Of a stretch of 64,000 bases of DNA, positions 11,017 to 18,075 are shown in pieces. The DNA is taken from NCBI RefSeq assembly GCF_014643695.1, contig NZ_BMJY01000003.1:62001-126000 (forward strand), in the 5' to 3' direction. Every line of letters starts with the position of its first letter. Within the stretch, counting starts at the first letter, position 1. The stretch is from Microbacterium album. Lineage in GTDB: Bacteria; Actinomycetota; Actinomycetes; Actinomycetales; Microbacteriaceae. A model generated the notes under the pieces. The model saw only the letters and a list, made by a program, of their open reading frames with translations, was not told the origin of the DNA and made no database searches. The translations under genes and the position numbers were made by a program.

Positions 11017-11682
11017 ATGCCGTCCGCTCCCCCCTCCCCTGCCCGCGCCGGAACGACCCCAGAGCCGCCGCGCAGCATGCCCCGTCGAATCGTCCAGCTG
11101 CTGATCGGCCTGCCGCTCTACGGCGCCGGCGTCGCACTCACCGTCGAGGCGGGTCTCGGCGTCGACCCGTGGACCGTGCTCGCCGAGGGCCTGGCGCTGC
11201 ACACGGGGCTCGGCGTCGGATGGGTCACGAACCTGTTGGGAGCGCTCGTGCTCCTCGCGTGGATCCCTCTCCGCGAGCGCCCCGGGGCCGGCACCGTCCT
11301 GAACATCCTCGTGGTCGGCACCGCGCTCCAGCTCACGCTCGACCTGCTCCCCTCGGCCGAGAGCGTGCTCGCCCGCATCGCGATGCTCGGCGGCGGCATC
11401 GCGCTGGTCGGCCTGGCCTCCGGCCTCTACATCGGCGCCCGCTTCGGGCCCGGCCCCCGTGACGGACTCATGACGGGACTCAACCGGCGCCTGGGCTGGC
11501 CCGTCTGGCAAGCACGCGCCGCGGTCGAACTCACGGTGCTCGCCCTGGGCTGGCTGCTCGGCGGCACGGTCGGGTGGGGCACCATCGCGTTCGCCGCGCT
11601 GATCGGCCCCGCCGTGCACGTATGCCTGCGGATCCTCGACACGGGCCGGCGCGAACCGGCGGCTCAGGCGACGATCGCCTGA
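11017..11682 (+). CDS. yczE: YczE/YyaS/YitT family membrane protein
   Basis: 221-residue integral membrane protein with about five hydrophobic segments between residues 25 and 205 (for example IVQLLIGLPLYGAGVALTV and IAMLGGGIALVGLASGLYIG). The GPGPRDGLMTGL motif is typical of the YczE branch. Molecular function is unknown in the family; homologues sit next to MocR-type regulators, as here. Start could be ATG 11017 or ATG 11077; the first was kept because it lies just downstream of the likely operator. Its stop codon is inside a long palindrome. Confidence 0.8.
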   Translation: MPSAPPSPARAGTTPEPPRSMPRRIVQLLIGLPLYGAGVALTVEAGLGVDPWTVLAEGLALHTGLGVGWVTNLLGALVLLAWIPLRERPGAGTVLNILVVGTALQLTLDLLPSAESVLARIAMLGGGIALVGLASGLYIGARFGPGPRDGLMTGLNRRLGWPVWQARAAVELTVLALGWLLGGTVGWGTIAFAALIGPAVHVCLRILDTGRREPAAQATIA

Positions 11683-11690
11683 GCCGCCGG
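11656..11690. terminator. Perfect 16-bp inverted repeat overlapping the yczE stop codon
   Basis: CCGGCGGCTCAGGCGA at 11656-11671 pairs exactly with 11675-11690, loop of 3 nt. It covers the last codons and stop of yczE and ends 12 bp before the stop of the convergent 70-aa gene, so it likely terminates both. Confidence 0.8.
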
Positions 11691-11701
11691 TCGCCCAGCG
11701 A

Positions 11702-11914
11702 TCAGTGCTCCCGGAACTCCGGTCGCGGCGAGCCCGGCTTGAGGTGCGAGCACAGGGCGCTCTTGGCGATCTCGAGTGTCGGATACTCCCCCAGAGGGGC
11801 ACCGGCGCCCGCCATCGTCACGGCGTACGCACCACCCTCCACCTGACGCAGCACGCCGACGGCTCCCGTGGGGCCGTAGGCGACGATCACGCGTCGCGTC
11901 TGCGTTGTCGACAT
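11702..11914 (-). CDS. Small hypothetical protein (70 aa)
   Basis: Not recognised. 70 residues without signal peptide or membrane segment; the fold looks like a small beta-rich domain (RRVIVAYGPTGAVGVLRQVE, then AVTMAGAGAPLGEYPTLEIAKS) and ends with a short charged tail. Gene status is supported by a strong AGGAGG six bases before the ATG and by flanking terminator and intergenic DNA. The pattern of a beta domain followed by a helix bearing one Cys is seen in short actinobacterial conserved hypotheticals. Confidence 0.65.
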   Translation of the reverse strand: MSTTQTRRVIVAYGPTGAVGVLRQVEGGAYAVTMAGAGAPLGEYPTLEIAKSALCSHLKPGSPRPEFREH

Positions 11915-12045
11915 GGCAGCCTCCTTCCGCTTCCGCTTTGCGACAGGAGGCTACGCCACGAGCGGGCCGTTGAACACCCCGCCATCGGACTTCGGACAGC
12001 GGGTACGCGCGCCGGTCCGGGGAGGGGTCGCGCCCGGGCCAGCAC

Positions 12046-12065
12046 GGGTCAGGCCGGGTCAGGCC
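12046..12065. repeat. 10-bp direct duplication over the stop codon of the DUF1772 gene
   Basis: GGGTCAGGCC occurs twice in tandem at 12046-12055 and 12056-12065. Both copies carry TCA, complement of TGA; the second contains the actual stop codon (12059-12061). Confidence 0.7.
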
Positions 12066-12544
12066 ACCAACGCCGCGACGAAAAGCGCCGCGGCGGCGAT
12101 CGCGAGTCCTGCTCTCACGTGATTGCCCAGCGTCCACGGCCGGGCGTAGCGAGCCCACGCCTCGACGTGGTCGTCACCCACCGGGGTGCGGGCGAGCCGA
12201 TCGTTGGCCGGCACATGGAACACCATGGTGATCGCGAGCGAGGCCAGGTAGGCGATCGCTCCTGCGACAGCGAGCTGCCCGGACGATTCCTCGAGGCGGC
12301 TCAGGCCACCGGCCGCGACGAGGCACGCCGTGACAGCCGTGCCGAACATGGCGAGCATGAACGAAGGCGTCGGCGCCCTGTCGTTGATCGACCGCATCGC
12401 CTCGACTGCACGGTCGGGAGGGAGCCGCCCGAGCGCATCCATCACGAAGGCCGAGAACGCGAACAGGACGCCTCCGACCACGGCAGATCCGAGCGCGGCC
12501 ACCATCGTCAGGGGTACGGTCGCCGACGCCGGGAACGGATTCAA
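12059..12544 (-). CDS. DUF1772 (anthrone-oxygenase-like) membrane protein
   Basis: About 161 residues with four hydrophobic segments; VGGVLFAFSAFVMDALGRLPPDRAVEAMRSIN and the later VPANDRLA motif are the family hallmarks. Biochemical role in bacteria is not established. Start: I prefer TTG 12544, which overlaps the stop of the upstream NmrA-like gene (TTGA) and follows GGGAGG; the ATG at 12505 has no ribosome site and would give 148 residues. Translational coupling with the NmrA-like gene suggests a shared function in redox or quinone handling. Confidence 0.75.
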   Translation of the reverse strand: MNPFPASATVPLTMVAALGSAVVGGVLFAFSAFVMDALGRLPPDRAVEAMRSINDRAPTPSFMLAMFGTAVTACLVAAGGLSRLEESSGQLAVAGAIAYLASLAITMVFHVPANDRLARTPVGDDHVEAWARYARPWTLGNHVRAGLAIAAAALFVAALVA

Positions 12545-13371
12545 CGAGCCTCCCAGACACCGGTGGGGGCTGTGCGCGAGGCATAGTCCGCGAATCGTCC
12601 CGCCGGTCGCCCGAGGATCGCGCGGACGCCGTCGGCGAGCGAAGCGTTGCGTCCATCCGTGATGGTGCTGAACAGATCGGCGAACGCCCGGGCCTCCTCG
12701 AGGCCGAGGCCACCGGCGACGGCCCGCTGCACGTAGTCGTCGGCCGTGACCGCAAGGTAGTCGATCCTTCGACCCGTGACATCGCTCAGGATGGCGGCCG
12801 CATCTGCGAAGGTCAGCAGTTCCGGTCCGGTGAGCTCGTGGACCGCCCCACCGTGCCGCGCGGGGTCCGTCAGGCATGCGACGGCGACATCGGCGATGTC
12901 CTCCGCATCGATGAACGGCTCGGCCACCCGGCCCGCCGGCAGGGCGATGACGCCCTCACGGACGGGATCGGCGAGGAACGACTCGGAGAAGTTCTGCTGG
13001 AACCAGGCGCATCGCAGAACCGTGATCGGACCGACCTCCTGCGCCAGGAGCTGCTCGGCGGCGGCCGCGCCCTCCTCGCCCCTGCCGGAAATCAGGACGA
13101 ACGAACGCACTCCGGCGGCCGCGGCCCGGCGCCCGAACCGGGCGACGATATCGGCGGCTCCGGGGAAGCCGAGGTCGGGAACGAACGACACCAGGGCCGC
13201 CGTGCCCCCGTCGAGGAAAGCCGGCCAGGTCCCCTCGTCATACCAGTCGAAGCGCACGTCAGAACCGCGCGAGCCCACCCGGTGATCGATACCCGCGGCA
13301 GCGAGACGGTCCGCGACGCGCGAGCCGATCTTGCCGGTACCCGCGGTGATAAGAATGGTCTCTGTTCTCAT
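12541..13371 (-). CDS. NmrA-like NAD(P)-binding oxidoreductase
   Basis: 276-residue atypical short-chain dehydrogenase fold: N-terminal Rossmann motif TAGTGKIGSRVADRLAAAG (TxGTGxxG), no classical Tyr-x-x-x-Lys. Similar to NmrA/HSCARG redox sensors and to NAD(P)H:quinone-type reductases. ATG 13371 was chosen over GTG 13380; a GGAGG lies very close to the ATG, so the spacing is tight. First gene of a two-gene unit with DUF1772, divergent from an AraC regulator that probably controls it. Confidence 0.82.
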   Translation of the reverse strand: MRTETILITAGTGKIGSRVADRLAAAGIDHRVGSRGSDVRFDWYDEGTWPAFLDGGTAALVSFVPDLGFPGAADIVARFGRRAAAAGVRSFVLISGRGEEGAAAAEQLLAQEVGPITVLRCAWFQQNFSESFLADPVREGVIALPAGRVAEPFIDAEDIADVAVACLTDPARHGGAVHELTGPELLTFADAAAILSDVTGRRIDYLAVTADDYVQRAVAGGLGLEEARAFADLFSTITDGRNASLADGVRAILGRPAGRFADYASRTAPTGVWEAR

Positions 13372-13440
13372 GTCCTCCACGGTGCACGCGAATCCCGATA
13401 CGCTCCATAGCTGAGAGTCTCGATTCCATCATCGAGCGTC

Positions 13441-13446
13441 TATGAT
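13441..13446 (+). promoter_or_regulatory. -10 hexamer TATGAT of the AraC-type gene
   Basis: TATGAT lies 7 nt before the ATG at 13454, implying a leaderless transcript. The flanking TCGATTCC-ATCATCGA segment (13419-13435) is loosely palindromic and could be an operator shared with the divergent NmrA-like gene. Confidence 0.45.
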
Positions 13447-13453
13447 CGGCCCC

Positions 13454-14431
13454 ATGGACGTGATCAGCGGACTGTTCGGAACCGCGGCGTCGCCGTTCCT
13501 GCTGCGCAGCCAGATGCGCGCGCCGTTCGCGATCGACATCGCCGACCACGCCGCCCTGACGTTCGTCGCCCCGGCGCGCGGGGAGATCGACATCATGGTC
13601 GGCGGGGGGACGCACCGCCTCGGCCCCAGCGGCCTTGCGCTCGTGCGTGGCACCGCCGCCTGGCGCCTGGGCGACACTCGTGCCTCCGCGCCCCTCGCCG
13701 TCATCGAGCCCGGGCAGGTGTGCCGAAGCGCCGACGGCACCGAACTCGTCGCGGCGTGGGATCGCGGGGTGCGCACGTGGGGGAACGCCTCGGACCGGGA
13801 TGCATCACACGTGCTGCTGTCGGGCACGTATGAACACCTGCCGGCGACAGCCGAGATGCTCTTGGAACAACTCCCGGAGGTGCTCGTCGTCGACGGGCCG
13901 GACGCCGCGTCATCGCTGCGATCGGCGATCGGCCTGCTCAACGACGAGCTGCTCGAGGACCACGCCGCTCAGCACGTCGTCCTCTCGAGGCTTGCCGATC
14001 TCACGCTGGCCCTGACCCTCCGGCACTGGGTCGACGGCGCGGTGACGCTTCCTCCCTCCCTGGTGCGCGGCTACGCCGACGACCTGATCGGGGCGGCGAT
14101 CCGTGCACTGCTCGGCGATCCGGCGGAGCCGTGGACGATCGAGCGATTGGCACGTGTCGCCGGCATGTCGCGGGCCGCGTTCGCGCGACGCTTCGCCGAC
14201 ATCACCGGGACCACGCCGATCGCGCTCTTGACCCGGTGGCGCCTCGCGCTCGCCGCGGAGCGGCTGCGGATGACAGACGACCCGATCGTCGAGATCGCGA
14301 CCGACGTCGGGTACGGCAGCGCGTTCGCGCTCAGCACCGCGTTCAAGCGCCGCTACGGCCTGAGTCCGCGTCGCTACCGAGCGGGGCACGACGAGGGCGC
14401 CCGGGCCGACCTTCCGCGAAGTGCCCCCTGA
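13454..14431 (+). CDS. AraC family transcriptional regulator with cupin N-terminal domain
   Basis: 325-residue regulator. Residues 1-190 form a cupin-like sensor (AraC_binding_6 type, SGLFGTAASPFLLRSQMRAP near the start); residues about 210-315 contain two helix-turn-helix motifs, the second in EIATDVGYGSAFALSTAFKRRYG, followed by SPRRYR. Start ATG 13454 (an ATG four codons earlier is possible). Divergent from the NmrA-like/DUF1772 pair, its likely target. The last four codons and stop overlap the 3' end of the tRNA-Arg gene on the other strand by 10 bp. Confidence 0.88.
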   Translation: MDVISGLFGTAASPFLLRSQMRAPFAIDIADHAALTFVAPARGEIDIMVGGGTHRLGPSGLALVRGTAAWRLGDTRASAPLAVIEPGQVCRSADGTELVAAWDRGVRTWGNASDRDASHVLLSGTYEHLPATAEMLLEQLPEVLVVDGPDAASSLRSAIGLLNDELLEDHAAQHVVLSRLADLTLALTLRHWVDGAVTLPPSLVRGYADDLIGAAIRALLGDPAEPWTIERLARVAGMSRAAFARRFADITGTTPIALLTRWRLALAAERLRMTDDPIVEIATDVGYGSAFALSTAFKRRYGLSPRRYRAGHDEGARADLPRSAP

Positions 14432-14493
14432 AGGATTCGAACCTTCGACCGACGAATTAGAAGTTCGTTGCTCTTCCGCTGAGCTAAGGAGGC
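14422..14493 (-). tRNA. tRNA-Arg (anticodon TCT)
   Basis: Cloverleaf by eye: acceptor GCCTCCT pairs with AGGGGGC (one G-T), D-stem GCTC/GAGC, anticodon stem ACGAA/TTCGT around loop CTTCTAA, T-loop GGTTCGAATCC. Anticodon TCT reads AGA. CCA is not encoded. The convergent AraC-type CDS runs 10 bp into its 3' end. Confidence 0.93.
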
Positions 14494-14502
14494 CTCACCT
14501 CT

Positions 14503-14508
14503 ACGCTA
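14503..14508 (-). promoter_or_regulatory. -10 hexamer TAGCGT of tRNA-Arg
   Basis: TAGCGT lies 9 bp before the mature tRNA 5' end at 14493, the usual distance for a tRNA promoter with a short 5' leader. Confidence 0.5.
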
Positions 14509-14565
14509 GCGCCCCGCGGTGCCCCGCACGGATGGGGGGCGTCCTGCCGCGCCCTTCCCCGTCGA

Positions 14566-14571
14566 TAGGCT
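14566..14571 (+). promoter_or_regulatory. -10 hexamer TAGGCT of orn
   Basis: TAGGCT followed by 7 nt and ATG 14579; no Shine-Dalgarno, so leaderless. Confidence 0.6.
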
Positions 14572-14578
14572 GGATCGC

Positions 14579-15205
14579 ATGGTAGGCGCCTCCGAGAACG
14601 ACCGGCTCGTCTGGATCGACTGCGAGATGACGGGCCTCGACCTCGCGGTCGACGAGCTGGTCGAGATCGCGATCGTCGTGACCGACTTCGACCTGCGGAT
14701 CCTGGATCCCGGCTTCCAGGTGGTCATCCGCCCGTCTCAGGCGGCGCTCGACCACATGGGCGAGTTCGTCACGGAGATGCACCGCAAGTCGGGACTGCTG
14801 GACGAGATCCCGGCCGGCGTCCCGCTCGAGGAGGCCGAGCGCCTCTCCCTGGAGTACATCGCGCGCTTCGCCCCCCAGGAGCGCAAGGCGCCCCTCGCGG
14901 GCAACACCATCGGCACCGACCGCATGTTCCTCGCCAAGTACATGCCGCGCGTCGACGCGCACCTCCACTACCGCAACGTGGACGTCTCGAGCGTCAAGGA
15001 GCTCTCGCGCCGCTGGTTCCCTCGCGCGTACATCCACGCGCCCACGAAGGACGGCGGTCACCGCGCGCTCGCCGACATCCTCGAGTCGATCCGCGAGCTC
15101 GAGTACTACCGGCGGGCGGTGTTCGTGCCCGAGCCGGGGCCGACCAGCGACGCGGCACGCGCGATCGCCTCGTCCGTGATGTCGTCGTTCGCCTCCGAGA
15201 TGTGA
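14579..15205 (+). CDS. orn: Oligoribonuclease
   Basis: 208-residue DEDDh 3'-5' exonuclease that finishes RNA and cyclic-dinucleotide turnover by degrading 2-5-mers. Exo I WIDCEMTGLD (Asp14, Glu16), Exo II region NTIGTDRMFL, Exo III HRALADILESI with catalytic His and Asp. Start ATG 14579 is set by the upstream -10 hexamer and the position of the conserved N-terminus; 20 codons of open frame upstream lack similarity. About 25 residues longer than the E. coli enzyme, with an extra Ser/Ala-rich tail. Confidence 0.95.
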   Translation: MVGASENDRLVWIDCEMTGLDLAVDELVEIAIVVTDFDLRILDPGFQVVIRPSQAALDHMGEFVTEMHRKSGLLDEIPAGVPLEEAERLSLEYIARFAPQERKAPLAGNTIGTDRMFLAKYMPRVDAHLHYRNVDVSSVKELSRRWFPRAYIHAPTKDGGHRALADILESIRELEYYRRAVFVPEPGPTSDAARAIASSVMSSFASEM

Positions 15206-15243
15206 GAGAATGATGAAGTTGTCCCCGCGATGCCGGGGGCCAC

Positions 15244-15320
15244 GGTGGCTATAGCTCAGTTGGTAGAGCGCCTGGTTGTGGTCCAGGAGGTCGCCGGTTC
15301 AAGCCCGGTTAGCCACCCCA
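15244..15320 (+). tRNA. tRNA-His (anticodon GTG)
   Basis: Acceptor GTGGCTA pairs with TAGCCAC; anticodon loop TTGTGGT gives GTG; T-arm GGTTCAAGCC. G at 15244 is the extra G(-1) that faces C73, diagnostic of tRNA-His. CCA is encoded at 15318-15320, unlike tRNA-Arg nearby. Confidence 0.95.
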
Positions 15321-15366
15321 TGTTCTCGCGCCTCCCCGGAGTGTCTCCCCCGCGACGGATGATCCC

Positions 15367-15717
15367 ATGATCGAGATGGATGCCGAAGCGTTCGAGGCGC
15401 TCGTGGTCGACGAGCTCGACCGGCTGCCCGACGACATGGTCGAGGGTCTGGACAACGTCGTGTTCGTCGTCGAGGATCGGCCCGAGGACGGCACGCTCGA
15501 CCTGCTCGGACTCTACGACGGGCTCGCGATCACCGAGCGGGACCGCTACGGCATGGGCGAGCTGCCCGACCGCATCATCGTGTACCGCGAGCCGCACCTG
15601 GCGAACTGCGAGACGGAGGACGAGCTGCGAGACGAGATCCACACGACCCTCGTGCACGAGATCGCGCACTTCTACGGCATCGACGACGAGCGGCTCCACG
15701 AGCTGGGGTGGGCGTGA
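15367..15717 (+). CDS. Metallopeptidase family protein (zincin-like, COG3824)
   Basis: 116-residue small zincin. The metal motif HEIAHFYGID (HExxH plus distal Asp) near the C-terminus is intact, and the acidic N-terminal helix DELDRLPDDM is typical. Biological substrate is unknown. No signal peptide. It overlaps the clpS start by one base (TGATG), so the two are probably co-translated, and it may belong to the clpS-DUF2017 protein turnover unit. Confidence 0.85.
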   Translation: MIEMDAEAFEALVVDELDRLPDDMVEGLDNVVFVVEDRPEDGTLDLLGLYDGLAITERDRYGMGELPDRIIVYREPHLANCETEDELRDEIHTTLVHEIAHFYGIDDERLHELGWA

Positions 15718-16031
15718 TGCCGCGGACCGTCGTGCGCGTCGGGGCCGCGCTGCCGGCGCTGGACGAGGAGACGCGCCGGGCCGAACGCCCGGCGGCCGAC
15801 GTCCCCTGGCAGACCGTCGTCTGGAACGATCCCGTCAACCTGATGAGCTACGTCGTGCGCGTCTTCCGCGAGTACTTCGGCTACAGCGCCGAGCGCGCCA
15901 CCGAGCTCATGCTCGCGGTGCACCACGAGGGCCACGCGGTGGTGTCGGAGGGCCCGCGCGAGCAGATGGAGCTCCACGCGCAGGCGATGCACGACTACGG
16001 GCTGTGGGCCACCGTGCGCAGGGCCGAGTGA
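15717..16031 (+). CDS. clpS: ATP-dependent Clp protease adaptor ClpS
   Basis: 104-residue adaptor that delivers N-degron substrates to ClpAP/ClpCP. WQTVVWNDPVNLMSYVVRVF carries the N-end-binding Asn-Asp pair and hydrophobic pocket, HHEGHAVV is the conserved ClpS helix. Start ATG 15717 overlaps the preceding stop (TGATG); GTG 15714 is an alternative. Followed after 14 bp by the DUF2017 gene, the standard actinobacterial pair. Confidence 0.92.
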   Translation: MPRTVVRVGAALPALDEETRRAERPAADVPWQTVVWNDPVNLMSYVVRVFREYFGYSAERATELMLAVHHEGHAVVSEGPREQMELHAQAMHDYGLWATVRRAE

Positions 16032-16045
16032 GCGAGGAGAGCCGC

Positions 16046-16528
16046 GTGACCGAGCAGATCGTCCTGCTGACACTGACCCGCATCGAGGTGACCCACCTGG
16101 CGGACCTCGTGCGTCAGTTCGCCGACATCGTCGACAGCACCCCGTCCGCGCCCGACCCGGCGGTCGAGCGCCTCACACCCGACGCGTACCCCGAGGACCC
16201 CGAGACGTCGCGCGAGTTCCGCGCGGTTACGCGCTCGGACCTCCTGCGCCGCCGTGCCCACGACGCGCGGGTCGTCCTGGACGATCTCGCGCGCGTCGAG
16301 CGCACGGAGGACCAGTTGGCCCCCGTCGACGTCTCGCTCGAGGGCGAGAGCATCGAGTCGTGGCTGCGCACCCTCACGTCCCTGCGGCTCGTGATCGCGA
16401 CGCGCCTCGGCATCACGGACGAGGATCACCCGCACGACCCGGAAGACCCCCGCTACGGCGTCTACGACTGGCTCGGCTACCGCCTCGAAGGCCTCATTCA
16501 GGCCGCCGACGCGCACGACGACGCCTGA
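16046..16528 (+). CDS. DUF2017 family protein
   Basis: 160-residue soluble, acidic, mostly helical protein. The family is restricted mainly to actinobacteria and nearly always sits behind clpS, which suggests a role linked to Clp proteolysis, but no function is known. RSDLLRRRAHDARVVLDDL and WLRTLTSLRLVIATRLGI are the conserved helices. GTG 16046 is preceded by GAGGAG at 8 nt; GTG 16028, overlapping the clpS stop, is an alternative. Confidence 0.85.
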   Translation: MTEQIVLLTLTRIEVTHLADLVRQFADIVDSTPSAPDPAVERLTPDAYPEDPETSREFRAVTRSDLLRRRAHDARVVLDDLARVERTEDQLAPVDVSLEGESIESWLRTLTSLRLVIATRLGITDEDHPHDPEDPRYGVYDWLGYRLEGLIQAADAHDDA

Positions 16529-16550
16529 TTCCGGGGAGCCGAGACCCGGG

Positions 16551-17903
16551 TCACAGGCCGAGCACGGCCTGAGCGATGAGGAAGTAGATCATCAGACCCG
16601 TCGCGTCCACGAGCGTGGTCACCAGCGGCGCGGACACCATGGCCGGGTCGATCCCCAGCTTGCGCGCCAGGAGCGGCATCGTGCCGCCGATCGTCGCCGC
16701 CCACGTGCAGATCAGCACCAGGCTGAGCCCGACCACGACCGCGATGCGCAGATCCACGAACAGGAGCGAGACGAGCACGCCGAGCGCCGCGAGGAGCGCG
16801 CCGAGGATGAACCCGACCCGGGTCTCGCGCCACACCACGCGCCACACGTCCGACACGCGCACCTCCCCGAGCGCGAGCGCGCGCACGCACGCCGTCGCGG
16901 CCTGCGCGCCCGCGTTGCCGCCCGCGCCCACGAGCATCGGGATGAACAGGGCCAACTGCGCGACCTGCGCGAGCGTGTGCTCGAACACCTGCGTGACCGT
17001 CACGGTCAGCGTCGCCGCGACGAGCAGCAGGCTCAGCCACAGCGCGCGATAGCGCGACAGCCGCCATACCCCGACGGCCATGTAGTGGCCCTCCCAGCGC
17101 TGCGATCCCGCCTGCCGCGCCACGTCGTCGCTGTCGGCCTCCTCGAGCACCTCGACCGCGTCGTCGAAGCTGAACAGCCCGAGCAGGCGCCGCTCGCTGT
17201 CGACGACGAAGAGGTTCACCTCGTTCGTGTCCCGCATCAGCCGCGCCGCCTGCTCCGCCGAGTCGGTCGCCTGGACCACGGGCGGGTCGGCGTCCATGAC
17301 GTCCGCGACGAGCGCGTCGGGACCGCCCAGCACCAGGTCGTCGAGCCCCACCGTGCCGCGCAGGTGACGCGACCCGTCCACCACGGCGAGCGTGTACACG
17401 CTCTCCGCGGTCTCCCCCTGCCGGCGGACGACGTCCAGGGCCTGGGACAGCGTGAGGTGCTCTCGCAGCGCGATGACTTCGGGCGTCATGAAGCGCCCGA
17501 CCGAGCCGTCGGGATAGCCGAGCAGCTGCGTCGTGCGGATGCGCTCCGTGGGGCTGAGATCGGCGAGCACCCGCCGGACCACCTTGGCCGGCGCCTCGTG
17601 CAGCATGCGCACGCGGTCGTCCGGGTCCAGCTGCTCGACGAGGGAGCGGAACTCCGCGGCCCGCAGCCCCTCGAGGATCCGCTGCTGCTGCGGGGCGTCG
17701 AGCTCCTCGAAGACCTCGAGCTCCTGCTCCTTGTCCAGCAGGCGGAATGCCGCGGCAGCCTCGACCGCGGGCATGCGCGCGATCTCGTCCGCCACGACGT
17801 GGCGCGGATGGCGCAGCATCCAGTCGGCGGCCTCGTCGTAGCGACGCTGCTCGATCAGCTGACGCAGGTCGGCGGACGGCTCAGGGCGGGGGGCAGCGCT
17901 CAC
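16551..17903 (-). CDS. mgtE: Magnesium transporter MgtE
   Basis: 450-residue Mg2+ channel: N-terminal MgtE_N helical superhelix (1-120), two CBS domains (about 125-245) that sense cytoplasmic Mg2+, and five membrane helices (about 270-450) containing the pore segment MLVGAGGNAGAQ. GTG 17903 is favoured because CGAGGAG lies five bases upstream; GTG 17909 is also open. The 150-nt leader holds a translated-looking upstream ORF and a hairpin covering this Shine-Dalgarno (separate entries), so expression is probably controlled at translation. Confidence 0.93.
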   Translation of the reverse strand: MSAAPRPEPSADLRQLIEQRRYDEAADWMLRHPRHVVADEIARMPAVEAAAAFRLLDKEQELEVFEELDAPQQQRILEGLRAAEFRSLVEQLDPDDRVRMLHEAPAKVVRRVLADLSPTERIRTTQLLGYPDGSVGRFMTPEVIALREHLTLSQALDVVRRQGETAESVYTLAVVDGSRHLRGTVGLDDLVLGGPDALVADVMDADPPVVQATDSAEQAARLMRDTNEVNLFVVDSERRLLGLFSFDDAVEVLEEADSDDVARQAGSQRWEGHYMAVGVWRLSRYRALWLSLLLVAATLTVTVTQVFEHTLAQVAQLALFIPMLVGAGGNAGAQAATACVRALALGEVRVSDVWRVVWRETRVGFILGALLAALGVLVSLLFVDLRIAVVVGLSLVLICTWAATIGGTMPLLARKLGIDPAMVSAPLVTTLVDATGLMIYFLIAQAVLGL

Positions 17904-17909
17904 GGTCAC

Positions 17910-17959
17910 TCCTCGGGATCGCAGAGACGACGGATCGTGGCCGTCACCCGCCCCGAGGA
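17910..17959 (-). promoter_or_regulatory. Putative Shine-Dalgarno-sequestering hairpin in the mgtE leader
   Basis: In the mRNA, TCCTCGGG (17959-17952) pairs with CCCGAGGA (17917-17910), which includes the mgtE ribosome-binding site. A nested stem GACGG/CCGTC (17945-17941 with 17933-17929) stacks inside. The 5' arm begins 3 nt after the stop of the upstream ORF, so ribosome position on that ORF could decide whether the stem forms. Confidence 0.5.
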
Positions 17960-17962
17960 CGC

Positions 17963-18016
17963 TCAGACCGAGCTGCCTCCGACCGGGTGCGGCATGCGAC
18001 TATCGGCGGGACTCAT
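17963..18016 (-). CDS. Upstream ORF / leader peptide of mgtE (17 aa)
   Basis: ATG followed by 16 codons and TGA; peptide MSPADSRMPHPVGGSSV with three prolines. It is preceded by GGAGGTGA at 5 nt, the best Shine-Dalgarno in this neighbourhood and better than that of mgtE itself. It starts about 40 nt after the inferred transcription start and ends 60 nt before the mgtE start. Proline-bearing leader peptides that sense Mg2+ through ribosome stability are known for enterobacterial mgtA and suggested in mycobacteria; this one is not known to me. Function inferred, not shown. Confidence 0.5.
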   Translation of the reverse strand: MSPADSRMPHPVGGSSV

Positions 18017-18036
18017 CGCGCTCACCTCCCGGTTCC

Positions 18037-18055
18037 GCTGCGCGCTCCGCGCAGC
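18037..18055 (-). promoter_or_regulatory. Perfect 8-bp hairpin at the 5' end of the mgtE leader
   Basis: GCTGCGCG-N3-CGCGCAGC, directly downstream of the -10 region, so it would form the first bases of the transcript and could protect or regulate it. Confidence 0.55.
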
Positions 18056-18062
18056 CTCGGCG

Positions 18063-18071
18063 AGTGTATCA
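18063..18071 (-). promoter_or_regulatory. Extended -10 promoter TGATACACT of mgtE
   Basis: TG-A-TACACT lies inside and just beyond the 3' end of the upstream kinase-like gene. The same nonamer occurs upstream of rpsB (51761-51769). It places the mgtE transcription start near 18056. Confidence 0.5.
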
Positions 18072-18075
18072 GCGG

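Noticed and set aside
11700..14493. Integrated element using tRNA-Arg as attachment site
   Set aside because: No integrase and no second copy of the tRNA 3' end were seen; kept only as a weak idea about the AraC cassette.
17904..18071. M-box Mg2+ riboswitch upstream of mgtE
   Set aside because: The conserved GTTAGGTGAGGCTCC-type core was not found; the leader is too short and contains a translated ORF instead.
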